From an uncultured Anaerolineales bacterium (GTDB lineage: Bacteria; Chloroflexota; Anaerolineae; Anaerolineales; UBA11657): DNA of 22,991 nucleotides. The notes beneath the pieces were generated by a model. The model ran no database searches. It saw only the letters and a list, made by a program, of their open reading frames with translations, and was not told where the DNA came from. The position numbers and the translations under genes were made by a program. Below are positions 16,617 to 22,991 of this stretch, piece by piece (positions within the stretch are counted from its first letter, which is position 1; the number at the start of each line of letters is the position of its first letter). The stretch covers positions 1 through 22,991 of the forward strand of contig CAJWIA010000002.1 in assembly GCA_913040765.1 (NCBI GenBank), read 5' to 3'.

Positions 16617-18396
16617 TTCGTATCACTGGCTGAAATAGCTGAGTTTGTTTTGCGCATACTGGGTCTAGTGCACAAGACTTGCATTCAGGCTCACTCATTT
16701 CAGGACACCCTTTTCGCATTCTGAACAAGAATTGGTCCACAGAAACCATGTTAAGATTTGGCGATGTATCTACTAACATATTGATTGCTTTATATACATT
16801 TTGGCGGACATCATATTCTTGTTCTTCACTTACCAATGCGCGGCTTGTAATTTTTTGCTCAAGGTAGGTGTCACAAACACTTACCATACCAGTGCGTAAT
16901 GCAGTACGCATGAGGTGATAATCAATACATGGGAGTTCTTCTTCAGAATCTCCAAGCTGCAAAAAGTTCTCAGGTCGATTTAATAGTATATATATTAGCA
17001 AAGCAGATTTTTTTTGTAACGGGTCATTTTTGTAACCCCCAATATTCCATAGAGTTCGTAGCAAGTCGGCCATTGGGGTCCTGGAGCCTTTCGTTTTTTG
17101 TATAATTTTGGCAGGTGTCATACCTAAAGCTGACATATCTTGACCATAAGATTGAGCCTCGGACAAATGCAGCTCGATTGCTGGCATAGGGCAGTTTCCG
17201 TCATCGTCAGCTAAAATCATTTCTAATTCCTCTTTAGAAAGATTTGCTTGCCTATTGACGCTGAAGAAGTCGGGATCACTATTTAGCATTCGTAAATACG
17301 CAGATAGTATGTACTCAGATCCCTTGAGTGTTTTGCCATCTATTTTTGCTATCATAGGTGCAATATATTTTTGATGATTCTTGCTCCAGAATCCAAATTC
17401 TTGTAAAGTTAGTGCAAAGAAAAAATCTAATGTATTAGGATGACCTATTTCGGGCTGACCCTTTCCTGTAAATGTGTAAGGTGTTTCGCCAACCTCTTCT
17501 GTTTCCATGATCTTAGCAATTTGTCTGATTTTGTTCGTATTTATCGATACTTGTGAAGCGGAGTCAGTTGGTGTTGTGCTTACCTGTTGCATTAGACCCT
17601 CAGTACCTAAATGACTTACAGTTATTTTGGCGATCTTCGCAGCTTTTTTGGCAGCTTGTACTGGATGTTCTAATTTACACAAATAGGATAATACTGCTCC
17701 GCAAAATGAATCTCCGGCTCCAGTTGGGTCGCGAGGATCGGTTGGATTGATGGGTATTCGCTGTAGATCATTACCTTGAATTATACTTACCCCATTTTCT
17801 CCATGCGTAACAAAAAGTATCGTACCAGTTGGCGAGCAGATATTTTTTGTAGGCCCTAAATTACTTGCGGCTTCATGTTCATTCATGAAGCATAAATCTG
17901 CTTGTTCAATTAGTGCGGATATCTTTTCTTTTTGATTGTTTTGTAGGTTATGTCCTCCACTGACCGAAATATTCTGTGCTTTGCTATCTCGGCATTTTTT
18001 TATCATTCTTAGTTGTACGTCGATATTACCCAGTTGTACTATGTGTACATAAGTGTAATTTGAGAGATCTGATGGTACGTCATTTTCAGTCATTAGTGAT
18101 TCGGATCTGGGTTCCACAGTAGTGTATGTAGCCTTCCCACTATTATCATATTCAATTGCGAAATGTGGTAATTCATCCTGACTGACTGTTGGGCCCAACC
18201 AGTGGATTAATTCGTTGATAGGTTGCATTAGTAGTGGCATGGGACTTGGTAAAGGAGCCAACATGTCTACTTGACCGCCAGCTGCTCGAGCCCCTAATGC
18301 GGTGTAAAGACCTGCTCCCCCCGTAGTGTGAATATCTTTCCCATTGATGTGTAGGATATCTTGTGAAGCTCCACCAATTACTAGTATTTTGGTCAT
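16603..18396 (-). CDS. PfkB kinase fused to HhH-GPD/Qng1-like domain with four-Cys cluster loop
   Basis: 597 residues, about twice a PfkB kinase. Residues 1-270 are a PfkB domain with a Gly-rich loop (TTGGAGLYTALGARAAGG, 24-41) and an intact DPTGAGDSF (223-231, catalytic Asp229). Residues from about 290 are a mainly helical domain ending in Cys564-x7-Cys572-x2-Cys575-x5-Cys581, very like the [4Fe-4S] loop of EndoIII-type HhH-GPD glycosylases. A segment LPCIDYHLMRTALRTGMV (488-505) resembles the EndoIII VDTHVxR region that carries the catalytic Asp (here possibly Asp492). The block HPNTLDFFFALTLQEFGFW (319-337) is reminiscent of queuosine-nucleotide hydrolase Qng1/DUF2419. I could not see a clear GVGxKT hairpin. 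A nucleoside kinase joined to an N-glycosidase-like domain is my reading; the C-terminal assignment is tentative. Confidence 0.8.
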   Translation of the reverse strand: MTKILVIGGASQDILHINGKDIHTTGGAGLYTALGARAAGGQVDMLAPLPSPMPLLMQPINELIHWLGPTVSQDELPHFAIEYDNSGKATYTTVEPRSESLMTENDVPSDLSNYTYVHIVQLGNIDVQLRMIKKCRDSKAQNISVSGGHNLQNNQKEKISALIEQADLCFMNEHEAASNLGPTKNICSPTGTILFVTHGENGVSIIQGNDLQRIPINPTDPRDPTGAGDSFCGAVLSYLCKLEHPVQAAKKAAKIAKITVSHLGTEGLMQQVSTTPTDSASQVSINTNKIRQIAKIMETEEVGETPYTFTGKGQPEIGHPNTLDFFFALTLQEFGFWSKNHQKYIAPMIAKIDGKTLKGSEYILSAYLRMLNSDPDFFSVNRQANLSKEELEMILADDDGNCPMPAIELHLSEAQSYGQDMSALGMTPAKIIQKTKGSRTPMADLLRTLWNIGGYKNDPLQKKSALLIYILLNRPENFLQLGDSEEELPCIDYHLMRTALRTGMVSVCDTYLEQKITSRALVSEEQEYDVRQNVYKAINMLVDTSPNLNMVSVDQFLFRMRKGCPEMSEPECKSCALDPVCAKQTQLFQPVIRTTYY

Positions 18397-18405
18397 ATTG
18401 TTGTG

Positions 18406-18435
18406 AATTTATATAGTATTAATTTATATAGTATT
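18406..18435. repeat. Exact 15-bp tandem duplication upstream of the fused kinase gene
   Basis: AATTTATATAGTATT occurs twice in direct succession (18406-18420 and 18421-18435). On the minus strand each copy gives ACTATATAAATT, with a TATAAA hexamer, so the duplication sets two -10-like elements in phase just upstream of the ATG at 18396. Confidence 0.85.
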
Positions 18436-18448
18436 AATAATGTTGAGG

Positions 18449-18521
18449 CGCCCTCGGCAGGACTCGAACCTGCGACCCCCTAGTCCGCAACCAGGTGCTC
18501 TATCCGCTGAGCTACGAGGGC
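18449..18521 (-). tRNA. tRNA-Arg (anticodon GCG)
   Basis: A complete 73-base cloverleaf can be drawn: acceptor GCCCTCG/CGAGGGC, D stem GCTC/GAGC, anticodon stem CCTGG/CTAGG with loop TTGCGGA, and T stem GCAGG/CCTGC with loop TTCGAGT. The anticodon GCG reads the arginine codon CGC (and CGU by wobble). The discriminator is G, and CCA is not encoded, unlike in the two neighbouring tRNA genes. Confidence 0.95.
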
Positions 18522-18526
18522 ATATT

Positions 18527-18544
18527 TTGTCACTTGGGTGACAA
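18527..18544. other. Perfect hairpin in the spacer between tRNA-Ser(GCU) and tRNA-Arg
   Basis: TTGTCAC (18527-18533) and GTGACAA (18538-18544) form a perfect 7-base stem with a 4-base loop. On the transcribed minus strand it lies between the two tRNAs and is followed by A residues, not U, so it is not a standard terminator. It may mark a processing site. Confidence 0.5.
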
Positions 18545-18562
18545 TCTTCTATTGAATTGCAC

Positions 18563-18654
18563 TGGCGGGGAGGGAGGGATTCGAACCCTCGGTCGAGTAT
18601 AACCCCGACAACCACTTAGCAGGCGGCCCCGATCGTCCACTCCGGCACCTCCCC
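18563..18654 (-). tRNA. tRNA-Ser (anticodon GCU)
   Basis: Class II tRNA with a long variable arm. The acceptor stem is GGGGAGG/CCTCCCC with discriminator G, and CCA is encoded at 18563-18565. The anticodon loop CTGCTAA gives GCT, reading serine AGC/AGU. The T stem is GAGGG/CCCTC with loop TTCGAAT. Confidence 0.95.
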
Positions 18655-18666
18655 GTTTTGTTACTA

Positions 18667-18756
<90 letters not shown>

Positions 18757-18794
18757 AGGATTGATGGTGGTGGAGACAATCATTTGGGCTCGGC

Positions 18795-18824
18795 ATTCTA
18801 CCATGTAGCATATACCTCAGTCAA
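18795..18824 (-). promoter_or_regulatory. Promoter of the tRNA cluster
   Basis: On the minus strand TTGACT (18824-18819) and TAGAAT (18800-18795) are separated by 18 bases, and TGG directly before the -10 makes it an extended -10 type. The next bases are GC-rich (GCCGAGC), as in stringently controlled stable-RNA promoters. The predicted start lies about 30 bases before the first tRNA-Ser. Confidence 0.7.
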
Positions 18825-18840
18825 CGTGTTGAATACTTTT

Positions 18841-19206
18841 CTATGCATCAGTTGCTACTACAATTGCTGCCGCATGGTCATGAGAATGGGTCAAACTCAC
18901 TGACCATTCCTCTAGACCGAGTTCTTTTGCCAATATTAGTGCATTACCACTTAAGTTTAATAGCGGCCGGTTTTGATAATCCCTTATGATTTCAATATCT
19001 TTCCATGACACCAATCCAATTCCACACCCTAATACTTTTGAGACAGCTTCTTTGGCTGCCATTCGAACAGCCAGAGAAGGTGTTCTGCCGTTGGAATCAC
19101 GCAATTCTTGCTCTGTGTATACACGTTCTAGAAAACGTTTGCCATGACTAATAATCAGATGATCAATACGCTCAACTTCTATTAGGTCAATACCAGTCCG
19201 TAGCAT
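18841..19206 (-). CDS. acpS: Holo-[acyl-carrier-protein] synthase
   Basis: 121 residues from the ATG at 19206, the normal AcpS length. AcpS moves 4'-phosphopantetheine from CoA to the serine of apo-ACP, with Mg2+. Key residues are visible: GIDLIEVERI (5-14, Asp7), FLERVYTEQEL (25-35) and RMAAKEAVSKVLG (48-60, Glu53), the two metal-binding acidic residues and the signature block. The frame is open upstream and an ATG at 19236 would add ten residues. I prefer the internal one because it follows the upstream peptidase stop by one base and gives the standard N-terminus. It is the last protein gene of the minus-strand set before the tRNA promoter. Confidence 0.93.
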   Translation of the reverse strand: MLRTGIDLIEVERIDHLIISHGKRFLERVYTEQELRDSNGRTPSLAVRMAAKEAVSKVLGCGIGLVSWKDIEIIRDYQNRPLLNLSGNALILAKELGLEEWSVSLTHSHDHAAAIVVATDA

Positions 19207-19207
19207 A

Positions 19208-20503
19208 CTATTGTGGCCCTGCTGATGCAACAACATATGTATCAGGGTCTAACAATCTATCGGCAGCACTTCGAATATCTTGCCTAGAAATGTCTTTGAT
19301 TTGTTTTGGTAAATGTTGCAAGTAGTTCATACCTAAACCATGCAGTTCCATTGACGACAAAGTGGCTGCTATTCCTGAGTTTGTTTCTAGTTGAATTGGG
19401 ACGCTGCCTAAAGCATTTGATTTGTTGTCATCAAGCTCCTCATGACTTACAGGTTCAAGGATTAGACGATTTATTTCTTCCAGCATAATTTTTATAGTGG
19501 TGTTTACATTGCTGGGATCAACCCCAGCTATTAATCGCCATGTGCCAGGGCCAAAGCTAGCATCAGCTTTACTAAAGGAATAGTACGCCAAGCCATGTTT
19601 CTTGCGTATTGTTTTGCCTAGTCGGCCGTACATGCCAAAAACTCCAAGTATGCTATTAGCAATGCGTACCGATTGAAAATCGGGGTCACTTCGTTTAGGT
19701 CCTACATATCCCAAAACAATATCAGTTTGTGTTTTTCCCGGAATACTTACATGTTGCTTCTTAATACAATCTATTGATTGCACTGTTGGTGCTGTGGCAA
19801 TATCTGGCTGCTTCTTGTTGTCCCAATCTCCAAAGTGAGATTCTACTAATGACATTGCTTTATTCGCAGTGACATTTCCTACAATTGTAACTATCATTCC
19901 AGTTGGCCCATAGTGTTGTTTGTGGAAATCTCTTAGATCAGCTCTAGTTATATTTCCGATGCTTTCATGATATCCATTGTTTGAGAAACCATAAGGATGA
20001 TTAGGACCAAACAGAGTTTCATAAAAAGTTAATGATGCCATAGCCCTTGTATTATGGCTGCGCATAGCTAGTCCAGTTAATATTTCCGCACGCATTCGCT
20101 CTAAGTGGTCATTTGGAAAAGTAGGGTTTCTAACAGCATCGGCTGCAGTTTCCAGTATTAGATCTAGATCCTCAGGTAGTGATTTCCCACCAAAGCCTAC
20201 TGTGTGTACTGCGGAACTAAACCCAAGGCTTGTCCCCACGGATTCAATTTTTTCATGTATTTCTTCGAAACTGGCATTTTTTGTGCCACGCATTAACATG
20301 CTTGCAGTGTAACTTGCTAAGCCTGCTTTCGGTCGTTTTTCATATATAGACCCAGCATGCACAAACGCATCTACAACTACTGAAGGGCTGTGTGGATTCT
20401 CCCATACTATAACTATAATTCCATTAGGCAAAGTTTGACGAATTATGTCTTCAGAGCCTGGTAGTGTTCGCATGTTTAATGGCTCAGTTGATCTTACTGT
20501 CAT
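19208..20503 (-). CDS. M16-family peptidase-like protein, zinc site lost (non-catalytic partner)
   Basis: 431-residue M16B (processing-peptidase-like) protein. It aligns with M16 enzymes through the active-site region, but the zinc motif HxxEH is replaced: GLASYTASMLMRGT (61-74) has Ser64, Ala67 and Ser68 where catalytic members have His, Glu and His. It should therefore be inactive alone and serve as the structural or substrate-binding partner of the protein encoded just upstream, with which it overlaps by 20 bases. This active/inactive pairing is known for mitochondrial MPP and for bacterial M16B heterodimers. No signal peptide is evident, so the pair is probably cytoplasmic. An alternative ATG at 20473 would avoid the overlap. 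Confidence 0.9.
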   Translation of the reverse strand: MTVRSTEPLNMRTLPGSEDIIRQTLPNGIIVIVWENPHSPSVVVDAFVHAGSIYEKRPKAGLASYTASMLMRGTKNASFEEIHEKIESVGTSLGFSSAVHTVGFGGKSLPEDLDLILETAADAVRNPTFPNDHLERMRAEILTGLAMRSHNTRAMASLTFYETLFGPNHPYGFSNNGYHESIGNITRADLRDFHKQHYGPTGMIVTIVGNVTANKAMSLVESHFGDWDNKKQPDIATAPTVQSIDCIKKQHVSIPGKTQTDIVLGYVGPKRSDPDFQSVRIANSILGVFGMYGRLGKTIRKKHGLAYYSFSKADASFGPGTWRLIAGVDPSNVNTTIKIMLEEINRLILEPVSHEELDDNKSNALGSVPIQLETNSGIAATLSSMELHGLGMNYLQHLPKQIKDISRQDIRSAADRLLDPDTYVVASAGPQ

Positions 20504-21764
20504 TTGGTATGTAATGGCCAGTGGTTCGATTTCTGGGTACTAGAATCTTTTGTGCGACGCGATGTACATCTGAGGACGTGACTGCTTCCAACTTGTCTAT
20601 ATACTTGGTAAACCATGTGTAGTCATCCAGTATTTCAGCAAAGCCATACCAAAAACCGAGATTAGTCACGCTCTCAGAGCTATAGGCAAACATTGCTCTA
20701 GCTTGTTTTTTTGCTTTTGACAACTCTTCTTCAGTCGGCGCATGACTTATTGCATGCTCAATTTCTTCATTAAGTGCAGTCTCAACCTGTTCTATAGATC
20801 GGTCAGTACGCACTGCGCATGTGATGCTGTATAGAAATGGATCTACTGTTGCTGATAGACTGCCACTAAAACCAGCAGCTAATCCTTTTAATATGAGAGC
20901 TCGGTATAAGCGACTGGTTTTGTTGCTAATTCCAGACCCGAACATATTAAAGGAACTAGCTCCAGACAGAATGCTATCAAGGACAATCATAGGAAAGAAA
21001 TCTGGATCAGTGGCTGCAGGTGCATGGTAAACACACTGTAAGTACGCAGTTTCACCCTCTCCTTCTACGAACACTCGTCTTTCACCTCTTTGTTGTGGTT
21101 CATTTCGTATGAATACCCTAGGTTTATCTCCTTTGGGTATTTTACCGAAATGTGTTTCTATTTTGCTACTCATCTGCGATGTTTCGAAATCTCCTACTGC
21201 AACCACAATAGCGTTTCCAGGAGTGTAAAAGGTACGATAGTGTTTGTACAGGTCTGATCGATTCATTGATTCTATGTCAATCTTGTCTCCAATGACCTCA
21301 TGATGATATGGGTGTACCCGAAATGCGGCAGCTTGTGTTTCTTCAGACAGAAGAAAAATGGGTTGATTCTCAGACCCTTGGCGCTCAGAAATTATTACCG
21401 TCCTTTCTGATTCGACATCCTCTTTCTCGTAAAGACTATTAGCCATACGATCAGCTTCCAGTTTTATGGCCAAATCTATCTTGTTAGCTGGCATAGTCTC
21501 GTAATACGCAGTCCAATCTATCCATGTCATCGCATTCCATACTCCACCCGTACGAGAAATTTCGCTATCCGCGCTGTCGGCTGGATATTGCTTAGTGCCT
21601 TTGAATTGCATATGTTCTACCCAGTGCGAACTACCTGTAATTCCAGTATGTTCATGTCTTGAGCCAACACTGTACCAGACCCAGAAGGTAGCTACTGGTG
21701 CAGTGTGTACCTCGTGTAGAATCACTGTTAATCCGTTGTCGAGCCGGGATTTAGATGCGGACAT
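20484..21764 (-). CDS. M16-family zinc metallopeptidase (catalytic subunit)
   Basis: 426 residues. The inverted zinc motif is intact: SSHWVEHMQFKGT (45-57) gives His47, catalytic Glu50 and His51, and the third ligand is Glu127, in ISERQG, at the usual 76-residue distance. M16B enzymes cut short peptides or signal sequences inside a closed chamber. The second M16 gene, lacking the motif, overlaps its 3' end, so the two likely form a heterodimer. The ATG lies 10 bases after the stop of the UDP-glucose dehydrogenase gene, so all belong to one minus-strand run. The start directly before LDNGLTVILHE is normal for the family. Confidence 0.94.
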   Translation of the reverse strand: MSASKSRLDNGLTVILHEVHTAPVATFWVWYSVGSRHEHTGITGSSHWVEHMQFKGTKQYPADSADSEISRTGGVWNAMTWIDWTAYYETMPANKIDLAIKLEADRMANSLYEKEDVESERTVIISERQGSENQPIFLLSEETQAAAFRVHPYHHEVIGDKIDIESMNRSDLYKHYRTFYTPGNAIVVAVGDFETSQMSSKIETHFGKIPKGDKPRVFIRNEPQQRGERRVFVEGEGETAYLQCVYHAPAATDPDFFPMIVLDSILSGASSFNMFGSGISNKTSRLYRALILKGLAAGFSGSLSATVDPFLYSITCAVRTDRSIEQVETALNEEIEHAISHAPTEEELSKAKKQARAMFAYSSESVTNLGFWYGFAEILDDYTWFTKYIDKLEAVTSSDVHRVAQKILVPRNRTTGHYIPNDSKIN

Positions 21765-21774
21765 ATGTATAGAG

Positions 21775-22991
21775 TTATAATTTCGTGCTATTGTCGTAAC
21801 TGCGACCTATTCCACGATGGACAAAACCTCGTTCATGTAGCTCTTCAGGAGAATAGATATTACGTCCATCAATAATCACATTTCCCCTCATCGATGAAAG
21901 TATTTGTTCTAGATCAAGTTGCTTGAATTCGTTCCATTCAGTCACTACTACTAGTGCGTCACAACTAGTTGCTAGTTCATATGGATTTTCTGCATAAAAT
22001 ATGTCTGGCATTATGCGACGTGCAGAAGGAATGGCAACAGGATCATATGCTCTAACAGTTGCGCCAGATTCAATTAAACGCAATGCTATTTCTATTGAAG
22101 GTGCTTCACGCATGTCATCGGTGTTAGGCTTAAAGGCAAGCCCAAGTAATCCAATGGTTTTATCATTTAGGTTTTGTCCTAGGTTTTCCTTCAACATGTG
22201 CACCACTTTTAGTCGTGCATCAGCGTTAATGTCCATAACGCTATGTAATAGTTGCGGATGCCTGCCTTTCTCTGATGCCATATGAGCTAGCGCTTTCACA
22301 TCCTTAGGAAAACAGCTGCCACCATAACCAATTCCGGCATCAAGGAACGCTTCACCTATGCGGGGATCGCTTCCCATACCCACAGCCACTTCTTTTATAT
22401 CAGCTCCAAGTGCTTCGCATATATTGGCAATTTCATTTATGAAGGATATTTTTGTGGCTAAAAAAGCGTTGGAAGCATATTTGATCATTTCAGCGGTACG
22501 TAGATCTGTAACTATGATTGGAGACCTCAATGGTAAATGTAGCTGAGCAACTTGATCGGCTGCTATTGTATCAAGAGAACCCAGCACAGTTCTGTGTGGA
22601 TTCATAAAATCCTGTAGTGCACTACCTTCTCGGAGGAATTCTGGGCAAGAGACCACTGCAAAAGGGATTGTTTCAGTTTGACTTTCTCTTACAATGTCCG
22701 CTACCCAGTCTCCAGTTCCGACAGGTACTGTTGATTTGTTGACGATTATCAGAGGAGTTTTCATAGTATTGCCTATTGTAGTTGCAGCCTTGCGCACATA
22801 CTGTAAATCGGCCTCACCATCTACTCCTTCAGGGGTGCCAACTGCTATGAAGGCAAACTCAGTGTCCTGTAAAGCAATACTGTAATCGGTAGTGAATTCT
22901 AATCGATTGGAATCTACATTGCGTTGTATCATTTCTGCAAGGCCAGGCTCGTAAATTGGCAATATTCCTTGCTTAAGATTGTTTATGCGTG
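21775..22991 (-). CDS. ugd: UDP-glucose 6-dehydrogenase, N-terminus beyond the window
   Basis: UDP-glucose/GDP-mannose dehydrogenase family; the enzyme oxidises UDP-glucose to UDP-glucuronate with two NAD+ for cell-surface polysaccharides. The visible part includes the YEPGL block, the FVAVGTP-like [17 protein letters not shown], the catalytic-Cys motif GGSCFPKD and the C-terminal UDP-binding domain start ([16 protein letters not shown]). The frame stays open upstream of the first possible start (TTG 22962) and reads family-like residues (INNLKQG) to the window end, so the gene is truncated and the N-terminal Rossmann GxGxxG part is missing. Which sugar nucleotide it uses is judged from family resemblance only. 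Confidence 0.93.
   Translation of the reverse strand, partial: RINNLKQGILPIYEPGLAEMIQRNVDSNRLEFTTDYSIALQDTEFAFIAVGTPEGVDGEADLQYVRKAATTIGNTMKTPLIIVNKSTVPVGTGDWVADIVRESQTETIPFAVVSCPEFLREGSALQDFMNPHRTVLGSLDTIAADQVAQLHLPLRSPIIVTDLRTAEMIKYASNAFLATKISFINEIANICEALGADIKEVAVGMGSDPRIGEAFLDAGIGYGGSCFPKDVKALAHMASEKGRHPQLLHSVMDINADARLKVVHMLKENLGQNLNDKTIGLLGLAFKPNTDDMREAPSIEIALRLIESGATVRAYDPVAIPSARRIMPDIFYAENPYELATSCDALVVVTEWNEFKQLDLEQILSSMRGNVIIDGRNIYSPEELHERGFVHRGIGRSYDNSTKL

Noticed and set aside
16106..16684. 192-codon open frame on the minus strand opposite ribokinase
   Set aside because: It is the antisense shadow of a strongly conserved ribokinase gene, with low-complexity Ser/Ala-rich composition and no family resemblance.
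12880..18396. Idea that this cluster is a biosynthetic or antiphage defence island
   Set aside because: No nuclease, toxin, NTPase effector, NRPS/PKS or mobile-element gene was seen; kinases, hydrolases and transporters fit catabolism or salvage better.
18424..18615. 63-codon minus-strand frame across the tRNA genes
   Set aside because: It runs through tRNA-Arg and part of tRNA-Ser, whose cloverleaf structures explain the sequence.

Overview
This is a bacterial chromosomal window: dense co-directional genes, Shine-Dalgarno sites in front of some starts, TTG/GTG starts, and tRNA genes (two with encoded CCA). The DNA is visibly AT-rich. Phylum cannot be fixed from the sequence alone; an uncultured Chloroflexota-type marine or aquatic bacterium is my guess, held weakly. 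No integrase, transposase, phage gene or CRISPR array was seen.

Positions 1-16616 (+ strand) form a catabolic or salvage island. It opens with two tandem nucleoside-hydrolase paralogues (the first cut by the window edge). Next comes a SIS-kinase-kinase-SIS block: two sugar-isomerase (SIS) proteins flanking two PfkB kinases. After these lie an M42-type metallopeptidase, a YjbQ-family protein, an MFS transporter of the nucleoside-symporter-like type and a further PfkB kinase. A promoter-like site then precedes an ABC ATPase, its permease and a large exported, membrane-anchored protein of unknown function, closed by an AT-rich terminator hairpin. A second set follows: PfkB kinase, adenosine-deaminase-family protein, SAM methyltransferase and ribokinase.

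Positions 16603-18396 (- strand) hold a sixth PfkB kinase fused to a C-terminal domain that looks like an EndoIII/HhH-GPD-type or Qng1-like glycosidase with a four-cysteine (probable Fe-S) loop. It converges on and overlaps the ribokinase. Next on the same strand are tRNA-Arg(GCG), tRNA-Ser(GCU) and tRNA-Ser(UGA), with a good promoter upstream, then housekeeping genes: acpS, a pair of M16 peptidases (one catalytic, one with a destroyed zinc site) and a truncated UDP-glucose 6-dehydrogenase.

How the island may work (inference): nucleosides, perhaps modified ones, are imported by the MFS carrier, deaminated or cleaved by the ADA-like and hydrolase enzymes, and the sugars are phosphorylated by ribokinase and other PfkB kinases. 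The SIS/PfkB block resembles the kinase-plus-deglycase logic of fructosamine (Frl/Gfr) pathways, so amino-linked sugars are a second possible substrate class. Several enzymes carry non-standard residues at key sites: both nucleoside hydrolases, two PfkB kinases and the deaminase. This suggests unusual substrates rather than ordinary nucleoside salvage.
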